Source of the DNA: an uncultured Pigmentiphaga sp.
GTDB taxonomy: Bacteria; Pseudomonadota; Gammaproteobacteria; Burkholderiales; Burkholderiaceae_B
Assembly: GCA_937891425.1 (NCBI GenBank)
Contig: CALAGD010000008.1
Location: 1-17,501 of the forward strand
DNA length: 17,501 nucleotides
Reading direction: 5' to 3'
Made by a program: the position numbers and the translations under genes. Below, one piece after another: positions 7,838 to 14,203 of this stretch; position 1 is the first letter of the stretch, and each line of letters starts with the position of its first letter. Below the pieces are notes generated by a model, which saw nothing but the letters and a program-made list of their open reading frames with translations, was not told where the DNA came from and ran no database searches.

Positions 7838-8188
7838 TCAGCCTTCGGTTGCGCCAAGGTAGAGTTTGGACGAGCGAGTGCCTGTGCGGCAAAAAGCCAG
7901 CACGGGTCCCGGGGCGGATTTCAGCAACTCACCGAAGGCGGCAATGTCTTGCGGCTGAATGTTGGCACCATTGACGGGCAGGTAGAAATACTGCAGCCCG
8001 GCTGCGCGAGCCGCGACCTCGATGTCGGCGCTGCGTGGCTGGTCGGGACCACCCTCGAAATCGGGCCGGTTGTTGATGACGCTCTTGAACCCGGCAGCGG
8101 CGACTTCCGCCATATGTTCGGGGGCCAGCTGGCCCGCCACGGCAAACGCGTCAGTGATCTGCCTGAACATGGGTAAAGTGTCGGACAC
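7838..8188 (-). CDS. DUF442 / TIGR01244 family phosphatase-like protein, GTG start
   Basis: 116 residues from a GTG at 8188, preferred because GGGAG stands 6 bases upstream; the ATG six codons later has no ribosome binding site. The protein begins with the family-typical ITDAFAVAGQL (11-21), then GFKSVINNRPDFEGG (33-47), YFYLPVNGANI (67-77) and the P-loop LAFCRTGTRSSKL (97-109), with Cys100 and Arg105 as the likely nucleophile and phosphate-binding residue. This is the small cysteine-phosphatase-like domain also found fused to beta-lactamase-fold sulphur dioxygenases (Blh); members are often annotated as sulphur transferases. Here it stands alone, and its substrate is unknown. It lies 71 bp upstream of ppk1 on the same strand. 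Confidence 0.88.
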   Translation of the reverse strand: MSDTLPMFRQITDAFAVAGQLAPEHMAEVAAAGFKSVINNRPDFEGGPDQPRSADIEVAARAAGLQYFYLPVNGANIQPQDIAAFGELLKSAPGPVLAFCRTGTRSSKLYLGATEG

Positions 8189-8273
8189 GATGATCTCCCA
8201 GTTGGCGCGCACGCGCAGAAACCGGGACCGGTTTGCTGCCGCTGGCGCGCAAATATCCACAGGCATTCATGGT

Positions 8274-8292
8274 AACGCAACTGGATTGCGTT
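8274..8292. repeat. perfect 7-bp inverted repeat with 5-base loop upstream of the DUF442 gene
   Basis: AACGCAA, CTGGA, TTGCGTT form a perfect hairpin 86 bases before the DUF442 start codon, in the gap behind the decarboxylase gene. It is either an operator-like site or part of a terminator region. There is no T run on either side. Confidence 0.4.
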
Positions 8293-8402
8293 GCGTGAGT
8301 CCACGCCCGTGCATGTGCGTGGCCACCAAAAACCAGGGCGCCAGCGTCCCCTCTCTCCGAAAGAAAGCGCCCGCGCCCATGGCCAGCAAGCGGAACCGCC
8401 AC

Positions 8403-8421
8403 GCACCGGCCCAGCCGGTGC
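8403..8421 (-). terminator. GC-rich hairpin directly after the decarboxylase gene
   Basis: GCACCGG, CCCAG, CCGGTGC (plus-strand reading) form a perfect 7-bp stem with a 5-base loop, starting 9 bases past the stop codon of the decarboxylase gene. Its place at the end of the catabolic operon suggests a terminator. The lack of a following T run means it may instead be a 3'-end stabilising structure or need Rho. Confidence 0.5.
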
Positions 8422-8429
8422 ATCCGGGT

Positions 8430-9422
8430 TCAGATCTTGAACGATTCGTAGGTGGCGGGGTGGAAGATTTCCTCTACGCTCAGCTTGCGCGCCGACAGCC
8501 CCTGGCGATGGTGATGATGCAGGAAGGTCTCCAGGGTGGCGAGGTTGGGCGCCACGCCATACGACCAGTAATCCTCGCCCATTTCATCGCGAGCCGCCTT
8601 CAGCTGCTCCTCCACGAAAGGCAGGGTAACCTTGGTGGCAGACGTATCGCCCAGCAGTTCGAGCGCCATCGCCTTGGACTGCTCAAATGCCTTCATGACG
8701 GCGCCAGGCAACCACGGATGCTGCTCGGCCAGCTCCTTGCGAATGCCGACGACGTGCATGATCGGGAACACTCTGGTGCGACGGTAGTAGTCTTTCGCGG
8801 CCGCGGTGGGGTCGTCGAACAGCCACCGGATGTTCGGATTGCTGCGCAAGATGGAAGCCGTGGGCGGACGCGGCGCCATGAATGCATCGATTTCGCCCTT
8901 GTCGAGCAGGGTGGAAATGGTCTCGTTCTCGGGTGCGTCTTCCAACTTCACGCCCTCGGGCAGTTGCAACTTGATCTTCTCGGGGCGCCCAGGCTCGTCG
9001 ATACCCCCGCGCACCCAGGTGACGTCCTGCGGACGCACGCCATAGTCGTCTTCAAGAATGGCGCGTGCCCATACCATGGCGGTCAGCTGGTACTCGGGCA
9101 GACCGATGCGCTTGCCGCGCAGGTCTTCGGGCTTGTGGATGCGATCGCGACGCGCGTAAATGCAGGTATGGCGGAATGCGCGCGACAGGAACACCGGAAT
9201 GGCAATGTAGGGACTTTCCCCACGTGACGTCTTCACCAGGTAGCTGGAGAGCGAAAGCTCGCTGATGTCGAATTCGACATGACGAAATGCCCGAAAGAAA
9301 ATTTCCTCGGGCGAGAGCATCATGCATACCGGGTCCACTCCGTCGATCTGAACTCGACCATCTGCCAGCGGTCGGGTTCGATCGTAGTCTCCCATGGCAA
9401 CCGAAAGCCGCAATTTGGACAA
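8430..9422 (-). CDS. 4,5-dihydroxyphthalate decarboxylase-like protein, TTG start
   Basis: 330 residues from a TTG at 9422, which has GGAG 6 bases upstream; 330 is also the family's usual length. Longer in-frame extensions run into a GC-rich hairpin and lack family sequence. Family signature: LRLSVAMGDYDRTRPL (4-19), LSPEEIFFRAFRHVEFDI (36-53), ELSLSSY (55-61), then KPEDLRGKRIGLPEYQLTA, HPWLPGAVMKAFEQSK, TLPFVEEQL, MGEDYWSYG and the ending EEIFHPATYESFKI. The fold is that of periplasmic-type substrate-binding proteins, but without a signal peptide. The known member (Pht5/OphC) removes one carboxylate from 4,5-dihydroxyphthalate to give protocatechuate. It lies 140 bp after the Rieske oxygenase gene on the same strand, fitting a shared pathway. 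The exact substrate here is inferred; a related dihydroxylated aromatic acid is possible. Confidence 0.88.
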   Translation of the reverse strand: MSKLRLSVAMGDYDRTRPLADGRVQIDGVDPVCMMLSPEEIFFRAFRHVEFDISELSLSSYLVKTSRGESPYIAIPVFLSRAFRHTCIYARRDRIHKPEDLRGKRIGLPEYQLTAMVWARAILEDDYGVRPQDVTWVRGGIDEPGRPEKIKLQLPEGVKLEDAPENETISTLLDKGEIDAFMAPRPPTASILRSNPNIRWLFDDPTAAAKDYYRRTRVFPIMHVVGIRKELAEQHPWLPGAVMKAFEQSKAMALELLGDTSATKVTLPFVEEQLKAARDEMGEDYWSYGVAPNLATLETFLHHHHRQGLSARKLSVEEIFHPATYESFKI

Positions 9423-9458
9423 GGGAATCTCCTGCTGGTTGTGTTTCACATGAACGAC

Positions 9459-9476
9459 GCGTGCCCTGAGGCACGC
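9459..9476. repeat. strong hairpin in the leader of the decarboxylase gene
   Basis: GCGTGCC, CTGA, GGCACGC form a perfect 7-bp stem with a tetraloop, 36 bases before the TTG start. A second small stem (CCCAT TGT ATGGG) lies just upstream in the transcript, near 9490-9502. No T run follows, so transcription probably continues. The structure may mark an RNA processing point or tune expression relative to the oxygenase. Confidence 0.5.
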
Positions 9477-9562
9477 GCCGGATAATGCACCCATTGTATG
9501 GGCAATGTTTTCATGCCAGACGAGGCATTGACAGGGCGCTATTGTACCCGCGCCCGGCCCCC

Positions 9563-10882
9563 TCACCGCGACTGTACGGAGTACGCCGTATCAAGCATGA
9601 CCTTCGGCTCGTCGTCCCAGACATAACTGGTCTTGAAATCGCGCCAGTCGGTTGTTTTCGGCACAACGGCCTGAAATGAGCAGACATCTTCCGGTACCCG
9701 CGAATCACCCTGCCCGATGACCACCCCCTCCTCGGCAAACTTGCGGGCTGCATCCACCATCATGCGGCGGAACTGTGCGACCGCCAGGTCGCTGCTGCCC
9801 AGGCGCTCGCGGGTGCGATCGGCAATGGGACCCATGGTGACCCACATGGCGACGTCCTGGTTCGGAAAGCCCTTGATGCCGGTGAAGTTGCCTGCGCGCA
9901 TTGCCTGACGGTCTTGCCAGAAGTTGTTCTCGACGTTGCGCAGGGGGCGGTACTGCGAATCGAGATCGACACCCACCGTCTGGCGCAGGAACTTCCGCCA
10001 CGTTTCGGTTTCGGGCGTCTTGTGCGGATGGCCCCAGGCAATGAAGTAGAACGCCGTCGTCGTGTCGTCCATGGGGACATTGACGTTGGCGACGTTATAC
10101 AGATTGTTGGGCGGGATCAGGACGGTAAATGGCGCGACGAAAACCGTGGTACGAACGTAGTCGGTTTCCTCGGGATTGACGATCGGGTGCCGTATGGCCG
10201 CATAGCGGAATCCGTAGCTGGTGCGCTCGAGCTGCAGACGCGGTGATTTGTCGGCCGAAGGTCGCAGCCACAGCGAACTGGTTGCCTTGGCACCATCGAC
10301 ATTGGCGGGAACCATGTCGGACGAATGCAGGCTGGAGCTGTGCGCCGAATCGATCGCACCTTCGAGGATCTGGGCCCAGTTGCATGGAATGATGACCTTG
10401 GCGATGGAGACGCGCGCCTCAGGCGTGGGCGCCCACCGCGGCGGAACGAACTCCGGGATGGTTTCCCGGGGGCCGAGGTAAGCCCACACCATGCCGCCCC
10501 ATTCCTTCACGGGGTAGGCCGTGTGCTTGATGTTGTTGCGCATGCGCTCGTCGTTGGGTTCGGACGCGAGCTCGAGCATGTTTCCGTTCACGTCCATCTT
10601 CCAGCCGTGATACAGGCAGCGCAGTCCGCCCTTTTCGTTGCGCCCCAGCGCAAGCGACGCGCTACGGTGCGGACACCGCTCGTCGAGCACGCCGACATTG
10701 CCATACGAGTCGCGAAATACCACCAGGGGTTCGCCCAGGACACGCGCCCGCACCGGGTCGCCATCAGGCTCGCTGACCTCTTCGGTGAGACAGACGGGGA
10801 TCCAGTGGCGTCGCATGAGCTGCCCCATGGGGGCGTCTCCTTCCACACGACACAAGAGGTCGTTCTCTTCCTTCGTAATCAT
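9563..10882 (-). CDS. Rieske non-haem iron aromatic ring-hydroxylating oxygenase, phthalate 4,5-dioxygenase-like oxygenase component
   Basis: 439 residues from the ATG at 10882, preceded by GGAGGG at 5 bases. The Rieske [2Fe-2S] motif is CPHRS (C70, H72) with CLYHGW (C89, H92). The mononuclear iron site shows in EGAIDSAHSSSLHSSD, with D178, H181 and H186 in the D-x2-H-x4-H pattern. The C-terminal catalytic domain has NFWQDRQAM, FPNQDVAMWVTMGPIADRTRERLGSSD and RFRRMM-type sequence typical of the phthalate 4,5-dioxygenase group. The enzyme would add O2 across an aromatic ring to give a cis-dihydrodiol, using electrons from a separate reductase. No reductase gene is present in this window. It is led by a strong promoter with an operator in its spacer (10937-10966) and followed by the decarboxylase gene. 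The substrate is probably phthalate or a similar aromatic carboxylate. Confidence 0.93.
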   Translation of the reverse strand: MITKEENDLLCRVEGDAPMGQLMRRHWIPVCLTEEVSEPDGDPVRARVLGEPLVVFRDSYGNVGVLDERCPHRSASLALGRNEKGGLRCLYHGWKMDVNGNMLELASEPNDERMRNNIKHTAYPVKEWGGMVWAYLGPRETIPEFVPPRWAPTPEARVSIAKVIIPCNWAQILEGAIDSAHSSSLHSSDMVPANVDGAKATSSLWLRPSADKSPRLQLERTSYGFRYAAIRHPIVNPEETDYVRTTVFVAPFTVLIPPNNLYNVANVNVPMDDTTTAFYFIAWGHPHKTPETETWRKFLRQTVGVDLDSQYRPLRNVENNFWQDRQAMRAGNFTGIKGFPNQDVAMWVTMGPIADRTRERLGSSDLAVAQFRRMMVDAARKFAEEGVVIGQGDSRVPEDVCSFQAVVPKTTDWRDFKTSYVWDDEPKVMLDTAYSVQSR

Positions 10883-10936
10883 TGTTCCCTCCGTACAGCG
10901 CTGGTGTGCTGCGGTGACGGTCAACCGATGGGGGGA

Positions 10937-10966
10937 ATTATACTTAGATCACTAAGTTTTTTACAA
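10937..10966 (-). promoter_or_regulatory. promoter of the Rieske oxygenase operon with an operator in the spacer
   Basis: On the minus strand, TTGTAA (10966-10961), an 18-bp spacer and a perfect TATAAT (10942-10937) lie about 55 bases before the oxygenase ATG. The spacer holds TTAGTGATCTAA, and the wider sequence ACTTAGATCACTAAGT (10942-10957, plus strand) is an inverted repeat of ACTTAG and CTAAGT around 4 bases. The same layout, with a closely related palindrome, is found at 14106-14135. A dimeric repressor bound here would block RNA polymerase; the MarR protein of this cluster is the natural candidate. Confidence 0.7.
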
Positions 10967-11266
10967 GTGATTTCGTCATCCGCCGGCTCCGCGTCGACCA
11001 CCGCTCTGGAAGCCCTGGCAATACCCGGGGCGCACTCGGCATCCATCGCACGAGCGTCGTCCGCCCTTTCCCGCTCGGGCAGATCACCGATGGATGGCCT
11101 GTCCTGCCTGTCTCAGGCATGCGCATGACCACCCCACCGGGTTCGCAGCCAATGGGCTCTCCCGGCTTCATGCAGAGATGGACTGGCACGCCCCGCCCGG
11201 CCGGCACATCATTGCCAAGGCCGCGCAGGGGTGAGATGACGGGGAGGGAAAGGTGAAGGTCTTGCC
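10967..11266. other. gene-free stretch between the oxygenase promoter and the small membrane protein gene
   Basis: 300 bases. It contains a short hairpin TGCCTG, TCT, CAGGCA (11105-11119), which could help end transcripts of the upstream four-gene string, though no T run follows. No reading frame here has both a start with a ribosome binding site and recognisable sequence. Frames that cross it are extensions of shadows of the neighbouring genes. Confidence 0.45.
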
Positions 11267-11734
11267 TTACAGGAGATACACGGCGGCAATTGCCAACAGG
11301 CCCAGGATGAGGTTGACGAACACCCATTGCCGGATACTGCCGAGCGCGGCAATGGCTGCGTCGCGGTCCTGCGCCTGGCCGGCCCGCTGCAGGCGCCGGT
11401 ACAGGGCAAAGCGAATATGCCCGAAGAGAAGCAGCATGATGATGCCCAGCGTGGCCATCGTAGTCCATCCGAGCGGCATGGAGAAGTGCCCGCCCGCCGC
11501 GCTGGCCTGATGCACGACGCGGCCGATCATCCACAGGCCACTGAGCACCGCCACTGGCGCAGCCACCAGTACCACCCCGAAGAAGCGCCGCAGGGCGTCG
11601 ATCATGAAGGGGATGCGCACGTTGGCTTCGAGGCCGGTGGCTGCCGGCCGCATGGCGAAGTGCGCGAAAAACATGCCCCCGACCCAGATCACGACCGAAA
11701 GCACGTGCACGAAGTTGAGGATCTGGTAAATCAT
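11267..11734 (-). CDS. small four-helix inner membrane protein, CopD-like
   Basis: 155 residues from the ATG at 11734. This ATG overlaps the TGA of the upstream hemerythrin gene (ATGA at 11731-11734), which argues strongly for this start and for translational coupling. Four hydrophobic segments are visible, near residues 5-25 (FVHVLSVVIWVGGMFFAHF), 50-72 (FFGVVLVAAPVAVLSGLWMI), 88-108 (GWTTMATLGIIMLLLFGHIRF) and 135-155 (VFVNLILGLLAIAAVYLL). The N-terminal H-V-x5-W-V-G-G pattern, with a His in helix 1 and further His in helix 3, resembles the CopD-type domain of putative copper or haem-linked membrane proteins. Function is unknown; haem or metal binding is only a possibility. Its place after hemerythrin suggests an oxygen- or metal-related role. 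Confidence 0.82.
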   Translation of the reverse strand: MIYQILNFVHVLSVVIWVGGMFFAHFAMRPAATGLEANVRIPFMIDALRRFFGVVLVAAPVAVLSGLWMIGRVVHQASAAGGHFSMPLGWTTMATLGIIMLLLFGHIRFALYRRLQRAGQAQDRDAAIAALGSIRQWVFVNLILGLLAIAAVYLL

Positions 11735-12234
11735 TCCCTGACCCCGTGTTCGTTGGCCAGCAGCTCGTCGAGCTTGCCGGAGCGAATATCGCGCCGAATG
11801 ATGACCGGCTTGCCACCCAGTTTCTGCTTGCACATCCAGTGCGAGAGCGCCGAATCGAGGTAATCGGTGTGGCCCGGGAACCAGCGCGCCAGTTCGCGCC
11901 CCAGATCGCGCGCGATCTCGTAGTTACCCTGGGCAACCAGCTCTTGCACCTGTTGGACTGAGTGCAGCACCGCCGTATGCTCGTTCATGTGACATTCGCG
12001 CGCCGGGAAATCGGTTGACGTCATCCACTCGTCTTCGGCGCCGAAATGCGCGCGCGCATGACGTGCAAAGGCCTCCAGGCGCTCTGCCACCTCGTCGTCG
12101 GCCGCATGAATGAGGGCATCGACGCATTCGACGAACTCCTGGTGCGCGGCATCCATGGGGCCATACCCCTGGGCATAGGCGTCGGTCCAGAGGAATCTTG
12201 ATTCGTTTGTTGACGACATGACAAACTCACTCAT
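11731..12234 (-). CDS. bacteriohemerythrin (O2-binding di-iron protein)
   Basis: 167 residues from the ATG at 12234; a second ATG five codons on (12219) is an equally possible start, and neither has a strong Shine-Dalgarno sequence. All seven di-iron ligands of the hemerythrin family can be placed with the correct spacing: H31 (DAAHQEF), H63 and E67 (HFGAE), H82 and H86 (CHMNEH), H122 and D127 (FPGHTDYLD). The core four-helix domain ends near residue 135. The last 30 residues (QKLGGKPVIIRRDIRSGKLDELL) are an additional tail. Such proteins bind O2 reversibly in the cytoplasm and have been linked to oxygen storage, delivery to oxygen-using enzymes, or sensing. It is 28 bp after the TSUP permease gene and overlaps the CopD-like gene by 4 bases, so it probably belongs to the transport operon of an oxygenase pathway. 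Confidence 0.93.
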   Translation of the reverse strand: MSEFVMSSTNESRFLWTDAYAQGYGPMDAAHQEFVECVDALIHAADDEVAERLEAFARHARAHFGAEDEWMTSTDFPARECHMNEHTAVLHSVQQVQELVAQGNYEIARDLGRELARWFPGHTDYLDSALSHWMCKQKLGGKPVIIRRDIRSGKLDELLANEHGVRE

Positions 12235-12262
12235 CTTGCAATCGGACTAGGCTGACTTGCCC

Positions 12263-13030
12263 CTATTTAACCATTAATAAGACGGCAAGCAACGCCAGGA
12301 ATGACAACAGCAGCCGTTGAAACGCCACTTCGCTGAGGCGGTGCCGGATGCGCTTGCCCACGGCCATGCCAACGAACATGGGAATCAGGGCGATCAGCGA
12401 GATGACGGCTTCCACCAGACCGAGCCGTCCGTACACGATGAGCGAGCCATACAGCGGGACTATGCCGAACAGGTAGATGATGCTGATGCAGCCGATGAAC
12501 GCTTCACGCGGCAGCTTGAGCGCCACCAGGTAGGTGATGATGATGGGACCGGTCATTGATGACACGCCGCCCATGATCCCGGCCAGTACGCCCACCAGGG
12601 CGCTCGTCCACTTTTCATGGCGTGGCTGAATACGCAGTTGGGGCTTGAATGCCATCAGTGCCACCGCCGTAAGCACCGACAGCGCTACCAGGATGTTGAG
12701 GGCGTGTGAGGACAGAGACAGCGCCAGCGGAACGGTAATGAGGGTACTGATGACCAGCGTCGCGCTCAACGGCGCAAAGCGCAGGAGATACTTCTTGGGC
12801 GCTTCGCTGTCGAATGCCTGCCACAGGTTGGATGCCAGCACCGGAACGGCCATGATGCTGATGGCCGTTGGCGCCGGCAGCACCAGAGACAGTATGGGCA
12901 CCACCGAGAGGGGCAGGCCCACCCCCAGCGTGCCCTTGACGACCCCTCCGGCAATGAATGCAACGACGAGATATGCAACCAGGCCCGCGAGGGGCAAAAC
13001 GTCTGCCCACTCGGGCAAGGATAATGACAT
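12263..13030 (-). CDS. TSUP (TauE/SafE) family membrane permease
   Basis: 255 residues, ATG at 13030, 22 bp after the stop of the receptor gene, so cotranscribed with it. It is almost entirely hydrophobic, with about eight membrane helices. The two inverted family repeats show as GGVVKGTLGVGLPLSVVPIL (about residues 28-47) and GVLAGIMGGVSSMTGPIIIT (about 147-166). A short basic loop follows (GKRIRHRL). Members of this family move small anions, such as sulphite, sulphoacetate or toluenesulphonate, across the inner membrane, and the family takes its name from the 4-toluenesulphonate uptake permease. Placed between a TctC-type receptor and aromatic catabolic genes, it is most simply read as the uptake permease for the pathway substrate. 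Sulphite export after desulphonation of a sulphonated aromatic is the alternative. Confidence 0.88.
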   Translation of the reverse strand: MSLSLPEWADVLPLAGLVAYLVVAFIAGGVVKGTLGVGLPLSVVPILSLVLPAPTAISIMAVPVLASNLWQAFDSEAPKKYLLRFAPLSATLVISTLITVPLALSLSSHALNILVALSVLTAVALMAFKPQLRIQPRHEKWTSALVGVLAGIMGGVSSMTGPIIITYLVALKLPREAFIGCISIIYLFGIVPLYGSLIVYGRLGLVEAVISLIALIPMFVGMAVGKRIRHRLSEVAFQRLLLSFLALLAVLLMVK

Positions 13031-13052
13031 GGTGCGGACTAATGCCGGAACT

Positions 13053-14054
13053 TCATTGGGCAGTCAGGCCGGCAGCCTTGATGGCCTTGGAATAGCGTTC
13101 GGTTTCGGCGGCAATTGCCTTGCCGTACTCCTCGGCCGAGCCGCCGACCGGGTCGATCCCCATGTTGCGCATGGTTTCAATGACCTGCGGTTTCTTCACG
13201 ATTTCCGCGACCCGTGCGCTGATGAGGTCTATGGCCTCCTTCGGGGTGCCCGCGGGCGCCAGGATGCCTACCGTGGGTGCGAAGTCGAACCCGGGAATGA
13301 GTTCCGCAATGGCAGGAACATCGGGCGCCATGCCGTACCGCTTCTCGGAGTTGACAGCCAGCAGTTTGGCCTGGCCTTTCTCCACGAACCCGACCAGCGA
13401 TGGCAGGGCCGAGAAAACCATGGGTACCTGGTTGCCGATGAGTGCAGGCACCGACTGACCGGTTCCGCGGAAAGGCACGTGGTCAATCTGCAGTCCGAGC
13501 GCGGCTTTCAGTGCTTCCATGGTGAGATGGTGACTGCTGCCGATGCCCGACGAACCGTAGTTGTACTGCCCTGGCCTGGACTTCACCAGCTCGATGAACT
13601 CCTGAAAGGTGTTCGCGGGGAAGCTGGGGTGAGCTGCCAGGAACAGGGGCGAAGTAGCCACCAGCGACACCGGCATGAAGTCGCGCTTCGGATCGTACGA
13701 CAGGTCTTTGTAAATGAACGGGTTGATGGACATCATCGAACCGTCGGTGACCAGGAAGGTATAGCCGTCGGCGGGGCTGGACATCAGCGCCTGAGCGGCA
13801 ATCACCCCGTTTGCCCCGGGCTTGTTGTCAACCACGACCGAAACGCCCAGATCTTCGGTGAGGCGCTGCGCGGTAATGCGCGCGACCGTATCGGGCAGGC
13901 CTCCGGGCGAATACGGCACGATGAACTTGATGGTTCGGTTAGGGTATTTCTCGGCAGCCTGTGCCGACGACATATTGCCGGCAAACACGAGCCCGGCCAG
14001 CGCAGCGACAGCAGCGCAAACCGAACGGCGCCCAAATGATGGTTTTCTGGACAT
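13053..14054 (-). CDS. Bug/TctC family periplasmic solute-binding receptor
   Basis: 333 residues from the ATG at 14054, with GGAGGAG 6 bases upstream; an in-frame upstream ATG (14081) lies in the leader and lacks a site. A Sec signal peptide covers residues 1-33 (RR, hydrophobic core, cleavage after SSAQA). The mature protein starts AEKYPNRTIKFIVPYSPGG and has the Bug hallmarks PYSPGGLPDTVAR (D55 near the ligand carboxylate) and VVDNKPGANGVIAAQ, then SSGIGSSHHLTMEAL and HVPFRGTGQSVPALIGNQV. These receptors bind carboxylates (citrate, nicotinate, terephthalate, aromatic acids) and normally work with TctA and TctB, which are not present here. It is the first gene of a minus-strand string with the TSUP permease, hemerythrin and CopD-like protein. 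Its promoter carries the shared palindrome (14115-14126). Confidence 0.94.
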   Translation of the reverse strand: MSRKPSFGRRSVCAAVAALAGLVFAGNMSSAQAAEKYPNRTIKFIVPYSPGGLPDTVARITAQRLTEDLGVSVVVDNKPGANGVIAAQALMSSPADGYTFLVTDGSMMSINPFIYKDLSYDPKRDFMPVSLVATSPLFLAAHPSFPANTFQEFIELVKSRPGQYNYGSSGIGSSHHLTMEALKAALGLQIDHVPFRGTGQSVPALIGNQVPMVFSALPSLVGFVEKGQAKLLAVNSEKRYGMAPDVPAIAELIPGFDFAPTVGILAPAGTPKEAIDLISARVAEIVKKPQVIETMRNMGIDPVGGSAEEYGKAIAAETERYSKAIKAAGLTAQ

Positions 14055-14105
14055 GTTCGTCTCCTCCCCTGATAAGGACATGCGGGTAGCACGCGTTGTT
14101 GTGGA

Positions 14106-14135
14106 CTTATATTATTAGATATCTAAGATGGCCAA
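14106..14135 (-). promoter_or_regulatory. promoter of the receptor operon with a perfect palindrome in the spacer
   Basis: On the minus strand, TTGGCC (14135-14130), an 18-bp spacer and TATAAG (14111-14106) lie about 50 bases before the receptor ATG. The spacer contains the perfect palindrome TTAGATATCTAA (14115-14126). It matches the operator of the oxygenase promoter (TTAGTGATCTAA) in 10 of 12 positions and sits at nearly the same place between the boxes. Because this region is divergent, a protein bound here could also control the dehydrogenase-marR unit on the plus strand, for which I found no clear -35/-10 pair. Confidence 0.7.
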
Positions 14136-14203
14136 ATACTAGCATTTGCCCTAGTACAAATGTGCGGCTTCGCAGACTTACAACGATTGGCAAAGGAGGA
14201 ACC

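Noticed and set aside
10944..11936. 330-codon minus-strand frame overlapping the hemerythrin and CopD-like genes
   Set aside because: Its sequence is Arg/Ala/Pro-rich with no family features and is the out-of-frame shadow of two clearly recognised genes.
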